Assembly: GCA_964247085.1 (NCBI GenBank)
Contig: CAXTSX010000038.1
Location: forward strand, 1-35,660
Direction of reading: 5' to 3'
Origin: JAAFHZ01 sp964247085
GTDB lineage: Bacteria; Cyanobacteriota; Cyanobacteriia; Cyanobacteriales; Chamaesiphonaceae
Length of the DNA: 35,660 bases
Below the pieces are notes generated by a model. The model was not told the DNA's origin. It was given only the letters and a program-made list of their open reading frames with translations, and searched no databases. The position numbers were made by a program, and so were the translations under genes. This document shows, piece by piece, positions 16,488 to 25,290 of this stretch; the first letter of the stretch is position 1; every line of letters starts with the position of its first letter.

Positions 16488-17501
16488 TTAATCATCCTCG
16501 ATAGAATCGTCAGTTAAATCTGGCAAGCCCTGGGTTTGAGAGCGCCGGGATACCCGTCGGTAGCGCTTGGCAGCTAGTAATGGCTCTAGCTTGTTAGTTT
16601 TTTGTTTCCATTGGGCGTCGGGCTGTCCTTGCTTATTAACCTGCTGTTGATACGTGGCTGCCTCCGCCAAAAATTCTAGGTAGTGCGGATAACGTTCCCA
16701 CTCTCGATCGATCACGCAACCCGGCTCACCCTGATGAACACAGTCGTTAAACTGACAATTACTCGGTAATTGCGATCGGATCTCTGGAAAATAGTTAGGT
16801 AAATCCTCGGGATAACAGGTCAAATCCGGTTGATTAAACCCCGGCGTATCAGCAATTAAACCACCCCTAGGCAGATTAAATAGCTCCACGTGGCGGGTAG
16901 TATGCCTTCCCCGGTTTAGTTTGCCGGATACCGCTGCCACCCGCAAACCCAAATCCGGAATCAATTGATTGATCAAACTGGATTTGCCCACTCCGGAATG
17001 TCCAGCCAATACAGTTGTGCGCTCCTGCAATTGTTGCTGCAATTCTGCTAAACCCGCTCCCGTAAGAGTGCTAATTAAAATTGGTGGATATCCCCAGGCA
17101 GTTAACCGATCGATCCACTGGGTTTGTTCCGTCGCTACTAATAGATCGCACTTATTCAAACAAAGAGCTACGGGAATTTCGGTGGATTCCGCTTTCACCA
17201 AAAATCTGCTTAATAATAGGGGATCGATCGCTGGTTCGGCCAAAGCAAAGACCAGCATAATGCAATCGACATTCGCAATCGGGGGACGATCTAACTCATT
17301 GCGGCGATCAGCAACCGCCGTCACCACCCCCCGTTCACTCTGCCATTCTGCAATGGTCACCACATCGCCCACCATTACTTTGGTGCCAATTTTTTTTAGC
17401 TTCTCCCGTTTGGTACAGAGCAATTGCTGACCACTGACCAATTGCACCTGATAAAAATTAGCCTGGACGGCGATCACAGTACCCAGGACGGTGGGCACCA
17501 T
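16488..17501 (-). CDS. rsgA: Ribosome small-subunit biogenesis GTPase RsgA
   Basis: RsgA checks late maturation of the 30S subunit. The 337-residue protein has the family order: an N-terminal OB fold (about 1-65), then a circularly permuted GTPase. In it the G4 motif LNKCD (near 116) comes before G1 GHSGVGKSS (near 167) and G3 DTPGF (near 218). The C-terminal zinc knuckle is seen as CQFNDCVHQGEPGC near 247-260. The start ATG overlaps the tusA stop by one base (TAATG), so the two are probably translated together. The C terminus is rich in Arg and Ser. Confidence 0.95.
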   Translation of the reverse strand: MVPTVLGTVIAVQANFYQVQLVSGQQLLCTKREKLKKIGTKVMVGDVVTIAEWQSERGVVTAVADRRNELDRPPIANVDCIMLVFALAEPAIDPLLLSRFLVKAESTEIPVALCLNKCDLLVATEQTQWIDRLTAWGYPPILISTLTGAGLAELQQQLQERTTVLAGHSGVGKSSLINQLIPDLGLRVAAVSGKLNRGRHTTRHVELFNLPRGGLIADTPGFNQPDLTCYPEDLPNYFPEIRSQLPSNCQFNDCVHQGEPGCVIDREWERYPHYLEFLAEAATYQQQVNKQGQPDAQWKQKTNKLEPLLAAKRYRRVSRRSQTQGLPDLTDDSIEDD

Positions 17502-17731
17502 TAAGACTGCACTTGCAGCGCAAAGAAATCAGGATGAGCGATCGTCTCGGTTACTGTGTAACCAGACATCTTGAGACTATTGGGAACTTGCTCGATCGGC
17601 TCCCCCGGATCTAACCACACTTCCAAAATTTGGCCAGGAGTCATTTGCTCCAAGCGCAGCTTAGTCCGCACAAAATTCAAAGGGCAAGGAGTACCACGCA
17701 GATCGAGCTGAACATCAGGAGAATTAGTCAT
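17501..17731 (-). CDS. TusA/SirA-family sulfurtransferase-like protein
   Basis: The protein is small (76 residues), with the signature LDLRGTPCPLNFVRTKL. The Cys of the TPCPL motif (residue 16) is the sulfur-carrying residue in this family. TusA passes sulfur to tRNA thiolation and other pathways, but many members have other or unknown roles, so I leave the symbol empty. It sits between dnaJ (5-base gap) and rsgA (1-base overlap), an arrangement that makes one operon likely. Confidence 0.85.
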   Translation of the reverse strand: MTNSPDVQLDLRGTPCPLNFVRTKLRLEQMTPGQILEVWLDPGEPIEQVPNSLKMSGYTVTETIAHPDFFALQVQS

Positions 17732-17736
17732 TTAAT

Positions 17737-18864
17737 CTATTTAAATAAACCACCCAAAAAGTTCTCAATCCCAGTCTTACCAGCCTTTTCCCCCCGAATC
17801 TTCACCAACTCCTCCAATAGTTTTCGCTCTTCCCCATCAGTCTTAGTCGGAATTTCCACCTTCAAAGTCACCAGATGATCACCACGACTAACCGCATTAC
17901 CTAAGCGAGGTACACCTTTAGCAGTTAAAGTCAACACCGTATTCGGCTGGGTACCCGGTTCGATCGTCGCTTCAAACAACCCATCCACCGTATTTATTTG
18001 CACATGGCTACCCAAAATCGCCTGCAAATAACTCACAGAAAAAGTAGACAGGATATTAATACCTTCCCGGCGAAACTCCCGATCCTCCTCCACCATCAAA
18101 TAAACATACAGATCCCCAGCTGGACCACTGCGCAAACCGGCATCCCCTTCTCTGGATACGCGCAAGCGCGTGCCATTATCCACCCCTTTAGGAATAGTAA
18201 TTTTTAATTTCTTGGTTTCCTGCTTGCGACCAGCACCATTACAAGCATCACATTTATCCTCAATAACTTGACCTTCACCAGTACAAGTAGGACAAACAGC
18301 TACCTGATTAAAGGTACCAAAAGGCGTTCTAGTAGATCTACGAACTTGACCAGCTCCATTACAAGTTCCACAGGTTTTAGACTGACTACCTGGTTTAGCT
18401 CCATTGCCCTTACAAACTCCACAAGCTTCTAGATGAGGGATCCGAATTTCCTTTTCACCACCAAACACTGCTTCCCGAAAATCCAGCTTCAGATCTAAGC
18501 GCAGATCCTCACCGCGCACTGGACCATTACGCCGCCGTCCGCCACTGGCACTTTGGGCACCACCAAACCCCCCGAAAAAGGTTTCAAAAATATCGGCGAG
18601 TCCGCCCATATCACCCATATCACCATAGCCTTGACCAGCTCCAGCATTCACACCAGCTTCACCAAACTGGTCATAACGCGCCCGTACTTCTGGATCGGAA
18701 AGCACTTCGTTAGCCCGAGAAACTTCTTTAAAGGTTTCCTCTGCACCCGGCTCTCTGTTCACATCCGGGTGATATTTGCGGGCGAGGCGGCGATAAGCAC
18801 GTTTAATCTCCTCTTGATCGGCAGTGCGGCTGATGCCTAAGATTTCATAATAGTCGCGTGCCAT
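17737..18864 (-). CDS. dnaJ: Chaperone protein DnaJ (type I Hsp40)
   Basis: DnaJ is the co-chaperone that delivers substrates to DnaK and stimulates its ATPase. The 375-residue protein has all type I parts: a J domain (1-70) with the HPD tripeptide in KYHPDV, a Gly/Phe-rich linker (about 75-115), four zinc-binding CxxCxGxG-type repeats (from CGVCKGNG near 150 to CDACNGAG near 210), and the C-terminal substrate domain. It lies 134 bases downstream of dnaK on the same strand, with tusA and rsgA after it. Confidence 0.96.
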   Translation of the reverse strand: MARDYYEILGISRTADQEEIKRAYRRLARKYHPDVNREPGAEETFKEVSRANEVLSDPEVRARYDQFGEAGVNAGAGQGYGDMGDMGGLADIFETFFGGFGGAQSASGGRRRNGPVRGEDLRLDLKLDFREAVFGGEKEIRIPHLEACGVCKGNGAKPGSQSKTCGTCNGAGQVRRSTRTPFGTFNQVAVCPTCTGEGQVIEDKCDACNGAGRKQETKKLKITIPKGVDNGTRLRVSREGDAGLRSGPAGDLYVYLMVEEDREFRREGINILSTFSVSYLQAILGSHVQINTVDGLFEATIEPGTQPNTVLTLTAKGVPRLGNAVSRGDHLVTLKVEIPTKTDGEERKLLEELVKIRGEKAGKTGIENFLGGLFK

Positions 18865-18998
18865 AGATGATTGCTATAACTTGAATGATGTTGGCAATTG
18901 GGCAGTGTACCGCCAATCCATAGGAGGCCACCACCTATATTGTAAAGGAACCCGTGCTTAGTAATGATGCGTGAAACCGAACAAGCTTGGTACCTAAA

Positions 18999-20990
18999 TT
19001 ATTCTACAACTTCATAGTCCGGCGTTGCGGTCTCGTCGTCATCAAATGTTAAGGTGCTGGAAATTGCTTTACGGTGGCCAGCACCGGTACCTTGAATATG
19101 ACTAGGTGGTGGGGGCGGTGGTGGTGTGCTTCCAGCTGGCTTAGTTGGTGAATTAGATGGCAGATCCGGAACCATGTTGCCTTCGGCTCGCTGATAAACA
19201 GCGGCTCCTAAGGCCAGGATTTTTTGCTGGAACTGATCAAGCAACTGCTGAATATTCTCCAGGTCGGCAGTGGGTTCGAGTAAGGTCATCTGTAACTCGG
19301 TAGCTGCTGTTTCCACAGACTCCCGCATGTTGTCGCTGATGAGATGACCGTTATCTCGCAGGGTCACTTCGTAGCTGTACATCATCGCCTGGGCTTGGTT
19401 ATTCAGTTCGACCATTTGTAGCCGACGCCAATCGTCTTGAGCAAAAGATTCTGCTTCTTTGCGCATCCGTTCTAGATCTTGGGGGTTTAAGCTGCCCGTA
19501 TTAGTGATTGAAATAGTCTGTTCACGACCAGTGCCCCGGTCTTGGGCAGACACTTTCAAAATACCGTTGACATCAATTTCAAAGGCTACTTCAATTTTGG
19601 GCACACCGCGTGGTGCTGGCGGAATTCCTTGGAGCAAGAATTTGCCCAAGCTTTTGTTGTCGCGTGCCATCGCCCGTTCACCTTGCAAGACATGGATTTC
19701 AACGGAAGTTTGGCCATCTACTGCCGTAGAGAATTCCTGCGATCGACTGGTAGGAATAGTAGTATTGCGTTCAATAATTTTGGTGCAAATCTCTCCCAGG
19801 GTTTCAATGCCCATGGATAGCGGCGTTACATCGAGGAGCAATACATCCTGGATATCGCCACTGACAATGCCTGCTTGGATTGCTGCGCCCATGGCGATCG
19901 CTTCATCTGGGTTAACCGATTTATCGAGTTCTTTGCCACCAAAGAATTGCTGCAAAGCTTTCTGAACCGCCGGTATTCTAGTTGAACCACCCACTAATAG
20001 GATGCGATCGATTCCCTTAATGTCAATATCCGCATCTTTCAAGGCATGGGCGACTGGCTCGAGAGTCGCTTCGATCAGATGTTTCACCATATCCTCAAAT
20101 TTCGTCCGGCTCAAATCCATTTCTAAATGCTTTGGCCCACTGGCATCAGCGGCTAAAAAGGGCAGATTGATGGAGGTATTGGTCATGGTAGACAGCTCAA
20201 TTTTAGCTTTCTCAGCAGCTTCACGCAGTCGCTGGAGAGCCATTTTGTCTTGAAGCAAATCAATGCCTTCCTTGGCTTTAAAGTCTTTCAGCAGCCAGCG
20301 CACCACTTCGTTATCGAAGTCATCACCGCCCAGATTATTGTTACCAGCAGTGGCTTTGACTTCAAAGGTGTTATCACCAAGTTGTAAGATTGAGACATCA
20401 AAAGTGCCCCCGCCCAGGTCGAACACCAGCACACATTGCTCATCTAGTTTATCTAGCCCATAAGCCAATGCGGCGGCAGTTGGTTCATTGATTATTCGCA
20501 GCACTTCTAGCCCAGCGATCGTCCCAGCATCTTTCGTGGCCTGCCGTTGAGCGTCAGTAAAATAAGCTGGGACAGTAATTACGGCCTGTTGGACAGTTTC
20601 TCCCAAGAAATCTTGGGCATCACGTTTCAGTTTTTGCAAGATCATGGCCGACACTTCCTGCGGGGTGTAGCTGCGGCCTCTAATTTGAACATCGATCGTA
20701 TTATCGCGACCTTTGATGCAGGTGTAAGGCATCCGGCTCCGTTCTAATTCGGTGTCTTGCCAGCGCTTCCCAATAAAGCGCTTAATACTGTAGACAGTAT
20801 TTTCAGCATTAGTGACTCCTTGCCGTTTGGCCAATTGACCAATTAGCTGTTCACCATCCTTGGCAAAACCAACAATACTAGGAGTAGTGCGACCACCTTC
20901 GCCATTAGAAATTACGCAGGCTTGACCACCTTCTAAGATGGCCAGGCAGCTATTAGTGGTACCAAGATCAATGCCAATTACTTTTGCCAT
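18999..20990 (-). CDS. dnaK: Hsp70 chaperone DnaK, probably the DnaK1 paralogue
   Basis: DnaK is an ATP-dependent folding chaperone. The 663-residue protein starts MAKVIGIDLGTTNSCLAIL. An upstream start adding seven residues (21011) is unlikely because the ATG at 20990 matches the family N terminus. Nucleotide-binding motifs include the DLGGGTFDVSIL phosphate-2 loop and LLVGGSTRIPAV. The substrate-binding domain follows. The C terminus departs from the usual EEVD-like or DDVIDADF type: it has a run of seven prolines (residues 624-630) and ends DDDETATPDYEVVE. Cyanobacteria carry several DnaKs. The one placed between grpE and dnaJ, next to pilBTC, corresponds from memory to DnaK1, not to the essential heat-shock DnaK2. 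Confidence 0.93.
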   Translation of the reverse strand: MAKVIGIDLGTTNSCLAILEGGQACVISNGEGGRTTPSIVGFAKDGEQLIGQLAKRQGVTNAENTVYSIKRFIGKRWQDTELERSRMPYTCIKGRDNTIDVQIRGRSYTPQEVSAMILQKLKRDAQDFLGETVQQAVITVPAYFTDAQRQATKDAGTIAGLEVLRIINEPTAAALAYGLDKLDEQCVLVFDLGGGTFDVSILQLGDNTFEVKATAGNNNLGGDDFDNEVVRWLLKDFKAKEGIDLLQDKMALQRLREAAEKAKIELSTMTNTSINLPFLAADASGPKHLEMDLSRTKFEDMVKHLIEATLEPVAHALKDADIDIKGIDRILLVGGSTRIPAVQKALQQFFGGKELDKSVNPDEAIAMGAAIQAGIVSGDIQDVLLLDVTPLSMGIETLGEICTKIIERNTTIPTSRSQEFSTAVDGQTSVEIHVLQGERAMARDNKSLGKFLLQGIPPAPRGVPKIEVAFEIDVNGILKVSAQDRGTGREQTISITNTGSLNPQDLERMRKEAESFAQDDWRRLQMVELNNQAQAMMYSYEVTLRDNGHLISDNMRESVETAATELQMTLLEPTADLENIQQLLDQFQQKILALGAAVYQRAEGNMVPDLPSNSPTKPAGSTPPPPPPPSHIQGTGAGHRKAISSTLTFDDDETATPDYEVVE

Positions 20991-21045
20991 AACACTGGGG
21001 CAGCAGAACAATAAATAATAAAAAACCGAAGTAAAGGGTGACGAG

Positions 21046-21723
21046 CTATTCGGCTACTTCGCCGCTGATTTCAGCATCGGTGGGGGTGAGTTGTTCGATC
21101 GGAATTGCTACTTTCACCAGCGCATGACGCAGAATTTTATCACCCAAGAAATACCCCCGTTGCAGCTCTTCGATGATCGTACCTTCCGGGTGTTCGTCAG
21201 TCTGTTGACGGGCGATCGCATCATGCAGATTGGGATCAAACATCTCACCTTCTGGTCGCATCGGCGCAACCCCAGATTTTTTCAAGCCATCAACCAACTG
21301 GCGGTAAAGACCCTGATAGCTTTTGTGGATAGCTGATTCACCCTCATTTTGGGGCTTGATTTGGGTACGCGCCCGCTCAAAATTATCAACCACCACCAAC
21401 AGATCACCAATGGTGCTGCACTTGACCCGAATTTCCAGCTCTTCTTTTTCTTTGGCGTTGCGTTTGCGGAAGTTGTCAAAATCAGCAGCAATACGCATAT
21501 ACTGATTTTGTGCTGAATCTCGCTGTTCGGTTAGCTCAGCAATTTGAGCAGTTAAGCTAGCCACCTCCGAGGATGGGGCATCATCCACAACAGCATCGGC
21601 ACTACCGATCGTCATTTCTGGTTGCTCCGAGATGCCATCAGCAACAGCCTTAGCTTCTAAAGCAGGAGTTGCGTCTGTGCCAAGATCATTATTGTCTGGT
21701 TGGTTTTCAATTTCGCTCATCAT
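21046..21723 (-). CDS. grpE: Nucleotide exchange factor GrpE
   Basis: GrpE releases ADP from DnaK. The protein has 225 residues from the ATG at 21723 (MMSEIENQ); the ATG at 21720 is equally possible. About 60 variable acidic residues lead into the long coiled-coil helix (LTAQIAELTEQRDSAQNQYMRIAADFDNFRKR). The beta domain ends with the family signature region, seen as GYFLGDKILRHALVKVA. It is first in the grpE-dnaK-dnaJ-tusA-rsgA run, 55 bases before dnaK. No CIRCE element (TTAGCACTC-N9-GAGTGCTAA) is present upstream, so HrcA control is not indicated. Confidence 0.95.
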   Translation of the reverse strand: MMSEIENQPDNNDLGTDATPALEAKAVADGISEQPEMTIGSADAVVDDAPSSEVASLTAQIAELTEQRDSAQNQYMRIAADFDNFRKRNAKEKEELEIRVKCSTIGDLLVVVDNFERARTQIKPQNEGESAIHKSYQGLYRQLVDGLKKSGVAPMRPEGEMFDPNLHDAIARQQTDEHPEGTIIEELQRGYFLGDKILRHALVKVAIPIEQLTPTDAEISGEVAE

Positions 21724-21801
21724 AAACACTCAATTCCAATTAACAGATTGCTAGCAGTTGCATTTCACATGTCACTGTAAAACATTTTTGCATCACTGGA
21801 T

Positions 21802-22044
21802 ATGGGGGTAATCTCTAATGGTCTAGGCTCTACCAATATCAAGGATGGTCGTGGCTTTGTATTACTCACTGTTTTTACTGTACCCACTACAGTTGAGATT
21901 GAACCATTTGCAGCGCATTTTTTTATTAATGGTTTGATTACTAGCTATCTATTGACATTTTTGCTATCGCCTAGAAAGAATCGGCAAATTTTCATCCAAT
22001 CTGGGGTTGTTATTGTTTTGGCTGTATTTCTGGGCAGTCTATAA
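21802..22044 (+). CDS. Possible small membrane protein upstream of pilB
   Basis: An 80-codon frame ends 26 bases before pilB on the same strand. It encodes a hydrophobic protein with two likely membrane segments (FINGLITSYLLTFLL, about 41-55, and FIQSGVVIVLAVFLGSL at the C terminus) joined by a basic loop (SPRKNRQ). I recognise no family and see no ribosome site before the ATG. It may be a real small pilus- or membrane-linked gene or a chance ORF in the grpE/pilB promoter region. The composition bias favours a real protein only weakly. Confidence 0.35.
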   Translation: MGVISNGLGSTNIKDGRGFVLLTVFTVPTTVEIEPFAAHFFINGLITSYLLTFLLSPRKNRQIFIQSGVVIVLAVFLGSL

Positions 22045-22070
22045 GCATAGAGACACTATCCTGAGCATCT

Positions 22071-24071
22071 ATGACGCAATCTTTCACCCCCAAACGCGCC
22101 CTCATCGCCCGTAATGACTTTTCCCCTTTTGGCAACAAGCTCATTCAATCGGGCTATGTCAATGTAGAGCAAATGAAGCAGGCATTGGTCGAAAGCCGTA
22201 ATGCCAATAAACCCCTAATGGAGGTTTTAGAAGAGCTGAGTGGCCGCGAGCTGCCGGTGGAATTACGCCAGCAGTATAAAAAGCAGCAGCTTTTTGAACT
22301 GAAGGTTGTGTATGGTTTGCCCAGCTTGGATGTGAGCAATAGCAGCATCAATCCAGCAGCAGTACGCAGTTTGATTACTACTTATGTGTCGATCGATAGC
22401 TGCCGCCAACTAAAAGTATTGCCAGTCGGAGTTAGTGATACCGATCCGCCAGTTTTGACCCTGGCGATGGTCAACCCCGGAGACTTGGCGGTTTGTAATG
22501 ATCTGGATAAAATTTTACGCCAGCACAATATTACCTGGGCGGCCCAAGTAATTCCCCTCGAAGATTACCAATTGCTGCTCGATCGATATCTAGACGAAAA
22601 GATGCAGCAAGATGAAGCCAGTGCTTCTGAGCGCAAAATGGATGTCAATAATGTGTTGGCCGATTTTGGCACTCATAGCGAACTGCAATTAGCCGAAGAA
22701 GAAGTTGATGATGGCATCGACATTGAAGGTGCGGAAGCTGCGCCGGTAGTCAAATTAGTTAACCAAATTCTGGCCAAAGCACTACTCGAAAAAGTCTCCG
22801 ATATTCATATCGAACCGCAAGAAGAAGGATTACGAGTACGTTTTCGCAAAGATTCGGTGCTACGTCAAGCTTTCCCGATTATGCCTAAACACATTATTCC
22901 GGCGGTAATTTCTCGCTTTAAAATTATTGCCGAATTAGATATTTCGGAACGCCGTAAACCCCAAGATGGTCGGATTCGCCGAACCTATGAAGGCCGCAAA
23001 GTAGATTTTCGGATGAGTACTTTGCCTAGCCGCTACGGCGAAAAAGTCTGTATGCGAATTTTGGATAACTCGACGACTCAGTTGGGCTTGGACAAGTTGA
23101 TCAGCGATGAGGAAACACTGGAAACAGTCCGGAGCATGGGAGCCAAGCCCTTTGGTTTGATTTTAGTCACCGGTCCCACTGGTTCGGGTAAATCTACGAC
23201 CCTTTATTCTTTGCTGGCAGAACGTAACGATCCAGCCGTAAACATTAGTACCGCCGAGGATCCGATCGAATACGCCCTCCCCGGCATTAACCAAGTCCAG
23301 GTCATCCGTGATAAAGGTGTAGACTTTCCTTCGATTTTGCGGGCCTTTATGCGTCAAGATCCAGACATTATTTTGGTGGGAGAAACCCGCGATAAAGAAA
23401 CGGCCAAAACCTCCATGGAGGCTGCTCTCACTGGTCACTTAGTCATGACCACTCTGCACACTAACGATGCGGCTGGATCGATCGCTCGTCTGGATGAAAT
23501 GGGGGTAGAACCATTTATGGTTTCTGCCGCTTTGGTGGGAGTCGTAGCACAACGTCTGGTACGGCGGATCTGTTCCACCTGCCGGATTCCCTACAATCCA
23601 TCCCGCGAAGAGTTAGCCCGGTTTGGGATGACCTCCTCTAGTGATGGGGTGGTGACTTTTTATAAAGCCAATATTTTATTGCCGGAGTCGATCGAGGCTT
23701 GTCGTGCGGAAGGCAACCTCTGTCGGAACTGTAATGGAGTTGGTTACAAAGGACGAGTAGGGGTCTACGAAGTGATGCGAGTGACCGATGAAATCGCCAC
23801 CCAAATTAACCAACGAGCTCCCACTACCCTGATCAAAGAAACTGCTGTACAACAGGGCATGAAAACACTACTAGCCTATAGTTTGCAACTGGTGCAGGAA
23901 GGGCACACTAGCTTAGAGGAAGTCGAACGGGTAACTTTCACCGACTCGGGACTAGAATCGGAACTCCGTGCTAAGCGCCGATCGACATTGACCTGTCGTG
24001 GTTGCATAGCCGAGCTGAAACCAGAATGGCTAGATTGCCCCTATTGTATGACCTCGCGCTTTGAAAACTAA
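22071..24071 (+). CDS. pilB: Type IV pilus assembly ATPase PilB
   Basis: PilB is the hexameric motor that drives pilus extension, needed for motility and natural competence. The 666-residue protein has the N-terminal N1-type domain, a linker, then the secretion ATPase core: Walker A GPTGSGKST near 366-374, Asp box, Walker B DPDIILVGETRD near 423-434, and His box LHTND. The tetracysteine zinc site is CSTC...CRNC, characteristic of extension ATPases. The C terminus adds a second Cys-rich finger, CRGC and CPYC in the last 25 residues, which I recall in cyanobacterial PilB. It is first of pilB-pilT-pilC. Confidence 0.95.
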   Translation: MTQSFTPKRALIARNDFSPFGNKLIQSGYVNVEQMKQALVESRNANKPLMEVLEELSGRELPVELRQQYKKQQLFELKVVYGLPSLDVSNSSINPAAVRSLITTYVSIDSCRQLKVLPVGVSDTDPPVLTLAMVNPGDLAVCNDLDKILRQHNITWAAQVIPLEDYQLLLDRYLDEKMQQDEASASERKMDVNNVLADFGTHSELQLAEEEVDDGIDIEGAEAAPVVKLVNQILAKALLEKVSDIHIEPQEEGLRVRFRKDSVLRQAFPIMPKHIIPAVISRFKIIAELDISERRKPQDGRIRRTYEGRKVDFRMSTLPSRYGEKVCMRILDNSTTQLGLDKLISDEETLETVRSMGAKPFGLILVTGPTGSGKSTTLYSLLAERNDPAVNISTAEDPIEYALPGINQVQVIRDKGVDFPSILRAFMRQDPDIILVGETRDKETAKTSMEAALTGHLVMTTLHTNDAAGSIARLDEMGVEPFMVSAALVGVVAQRLVRRICSTCRIPYNPSREELARFGMTSSSDGVVTFYKANILLPESIEACRAEGNLCRNCNGVGYKGRVGVYEVMRVTDEIATQINQRAPTTLIKETAVQQGMKTLLAYSLQLVQEGHTSLEEVERVTFTDSGLESELRAKRRSTLTCRGCIAELKPEWLDCPYCMTSRFEN

Positions 24072-24150
24072 ACTTCACTAAATTCAGCCAAACTGAGCGA
24101 ATTCAATTTGGCGGTAGATAACAATATTTAAACAGGAAAGCAAGCTGGAA

Positions 24151-25251
24151 ATGAGTGATTTATTAGTTGAAGATTTAATGGAGCAGCTAGTCGAAATGGG
24201 CGGCTCCGATATGCATATTCAGGCTGGTTCTCCGGTTTATTTTCGGGTCAGCGGCAAGCTTGCCCCCATGAATGATGAACCGCTTTCTCCTCAAGATTGT
24301 CAAAAACTGATCTTTAGTATGCTGAACAACACACAGCGCAAAGAATTAGAACAAAATTGGGAATTGGATTGCTCTTACGGGGTCAAAGGCCTAGCCCGAT
24401 TCCGAGTGAATGTTTACAAAGAACGGGGTTGCTACGCCGCCTGCTTACGAGCGTTATCTTCTAAAATTCCGCAGTTTGAGCAACTGGGATTACCCGACAT
24501 TGTGCGGGAAACCACTAAACGACCACGCGGTTTAGTTTTGGTTACTGGCCCGACTGGCTCGGGGAAAACCACTACTATGGCCGCAATGGTGGATTTGATC
24601 AACCGCACCCGTGCTGAACATATCCTGACGATCGAAGACCCGATCGAATACGTTTTCCCTAATCAAAAAAGTTTAATTCATCAACGCCAACGGGGCGAAG
24701 ACACCAAAACTTTTTCTAATGCCCTACGTGCCGCTCTGCGAGAAGATCCGGATGTGATCCTAGTAGGAGAAATGCGAGATTTAGAAACCATCAGTTTGGC
24801 CATTACCGCTGCTGAAACTGGTCACTTAGTTTTCGGTACTTTGCACACCAGCTCCGCCGCCCAGACTGTCGATCGGATGCTGGATGTTTTCCCCCCAGAA
24901 CAGCAGCCCCAAATTCGGGCACAGCTTTCCAACTCTTTGATTGCCGTATTTAGTCAGTGTCTAACCCCCAAGAAAAATCCGAAGCCCGGTGAATACGGTC
25001 GGATGTTAGTCCAAGAAATCATGGTAGTTACCCCGGCGATCGCCAACCTGATTCGGGAAGGTAAGACCGCTCAAATGTATAGCTCGATTCAAACCGGTGC
25101 CAAACTAGGAATGCAAACTTTGGAAATGATGTTAGCCAAATATGTCAAAGAGGGCAAAATCAGTTTTGAAGTCGCGATGACTAGAGCATCCAAGCCCGAC
25201 GAGCTAGAAAGATTGGTCGGGGCGATGCCGACAATGGCCAGCCGCAACTAA
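24151..25251 (+). CDS. pilT: Type IV pilus retraction ATPase PilT
   Basis: PilT powers pilus retraction and so twitching motility and DNA uptake. It has 366 residues, a normal length. An N-terminal PAS-like domain begins with GGSDMHIQAGSPVYFRVSG. The RecA-like motor has Walker A GPTGSGKTTT near 131-140, Walker B DPDVILVGEMRD near 200-211, and the His box TLHTSSA. The AIANLIREGK region near 300 is the conserved PilT-specific stretch involved in retraction. A good ribosome site (AGGAAAG) lies ahead of the ATG, 79 bases after pilB. Confidence 0.95.
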   Translation: MSDLLVEDLMEQLVEMGGSDMHIQAGSPVYFRVSGKLAPMNDEPLSPQDCQKLIFSMLNNTQRKELEQNWELDCSYGVKGLARFRVNVYKERGCYAACLRALSSKIPQFEQLGLPDIVRETTKRPRGLVLVTGPTGSGKTTTMAAMVDLINRTRAEHILTIEDPIEYVFPNQKSLIHQRQRGEDTKTFSNALRAALREDPDVILVGEMRDLETISLAITAAETGHLVFGTLHTSSAAQTVDRMLDVFPPEQQPQIRAQLSNSLIAVFSQCLTPKKNPKPGEYGRMLVQEIMVVTPAIANLIREGKTAQMYSSIQTGAKLGMQTLEMMLAKYVKEGKISFEVAMTRASKPDELERLVGAMPTMASRN

Positions 25252-25290
25252 ATTTTTCATCTATAGTACTTTTCCCATCCACTTACTACT

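Noticed and set aside
16969..17430. 153-codon frame opposite rsgA
   Set aside because: It lies wholly within rsgA on the other strand and has no recognisable domain.
19459..19965. 168-codon frame opposite dnaK
   Set aside because: It is an antisense shadow of a highly conserved gene and its translation looks like no protein family.
21724..21801. CIRCE element before grpE
   Set aside because: No TTAGCACTC-N9-GAGTGCTAA or close variant is found in the gap.
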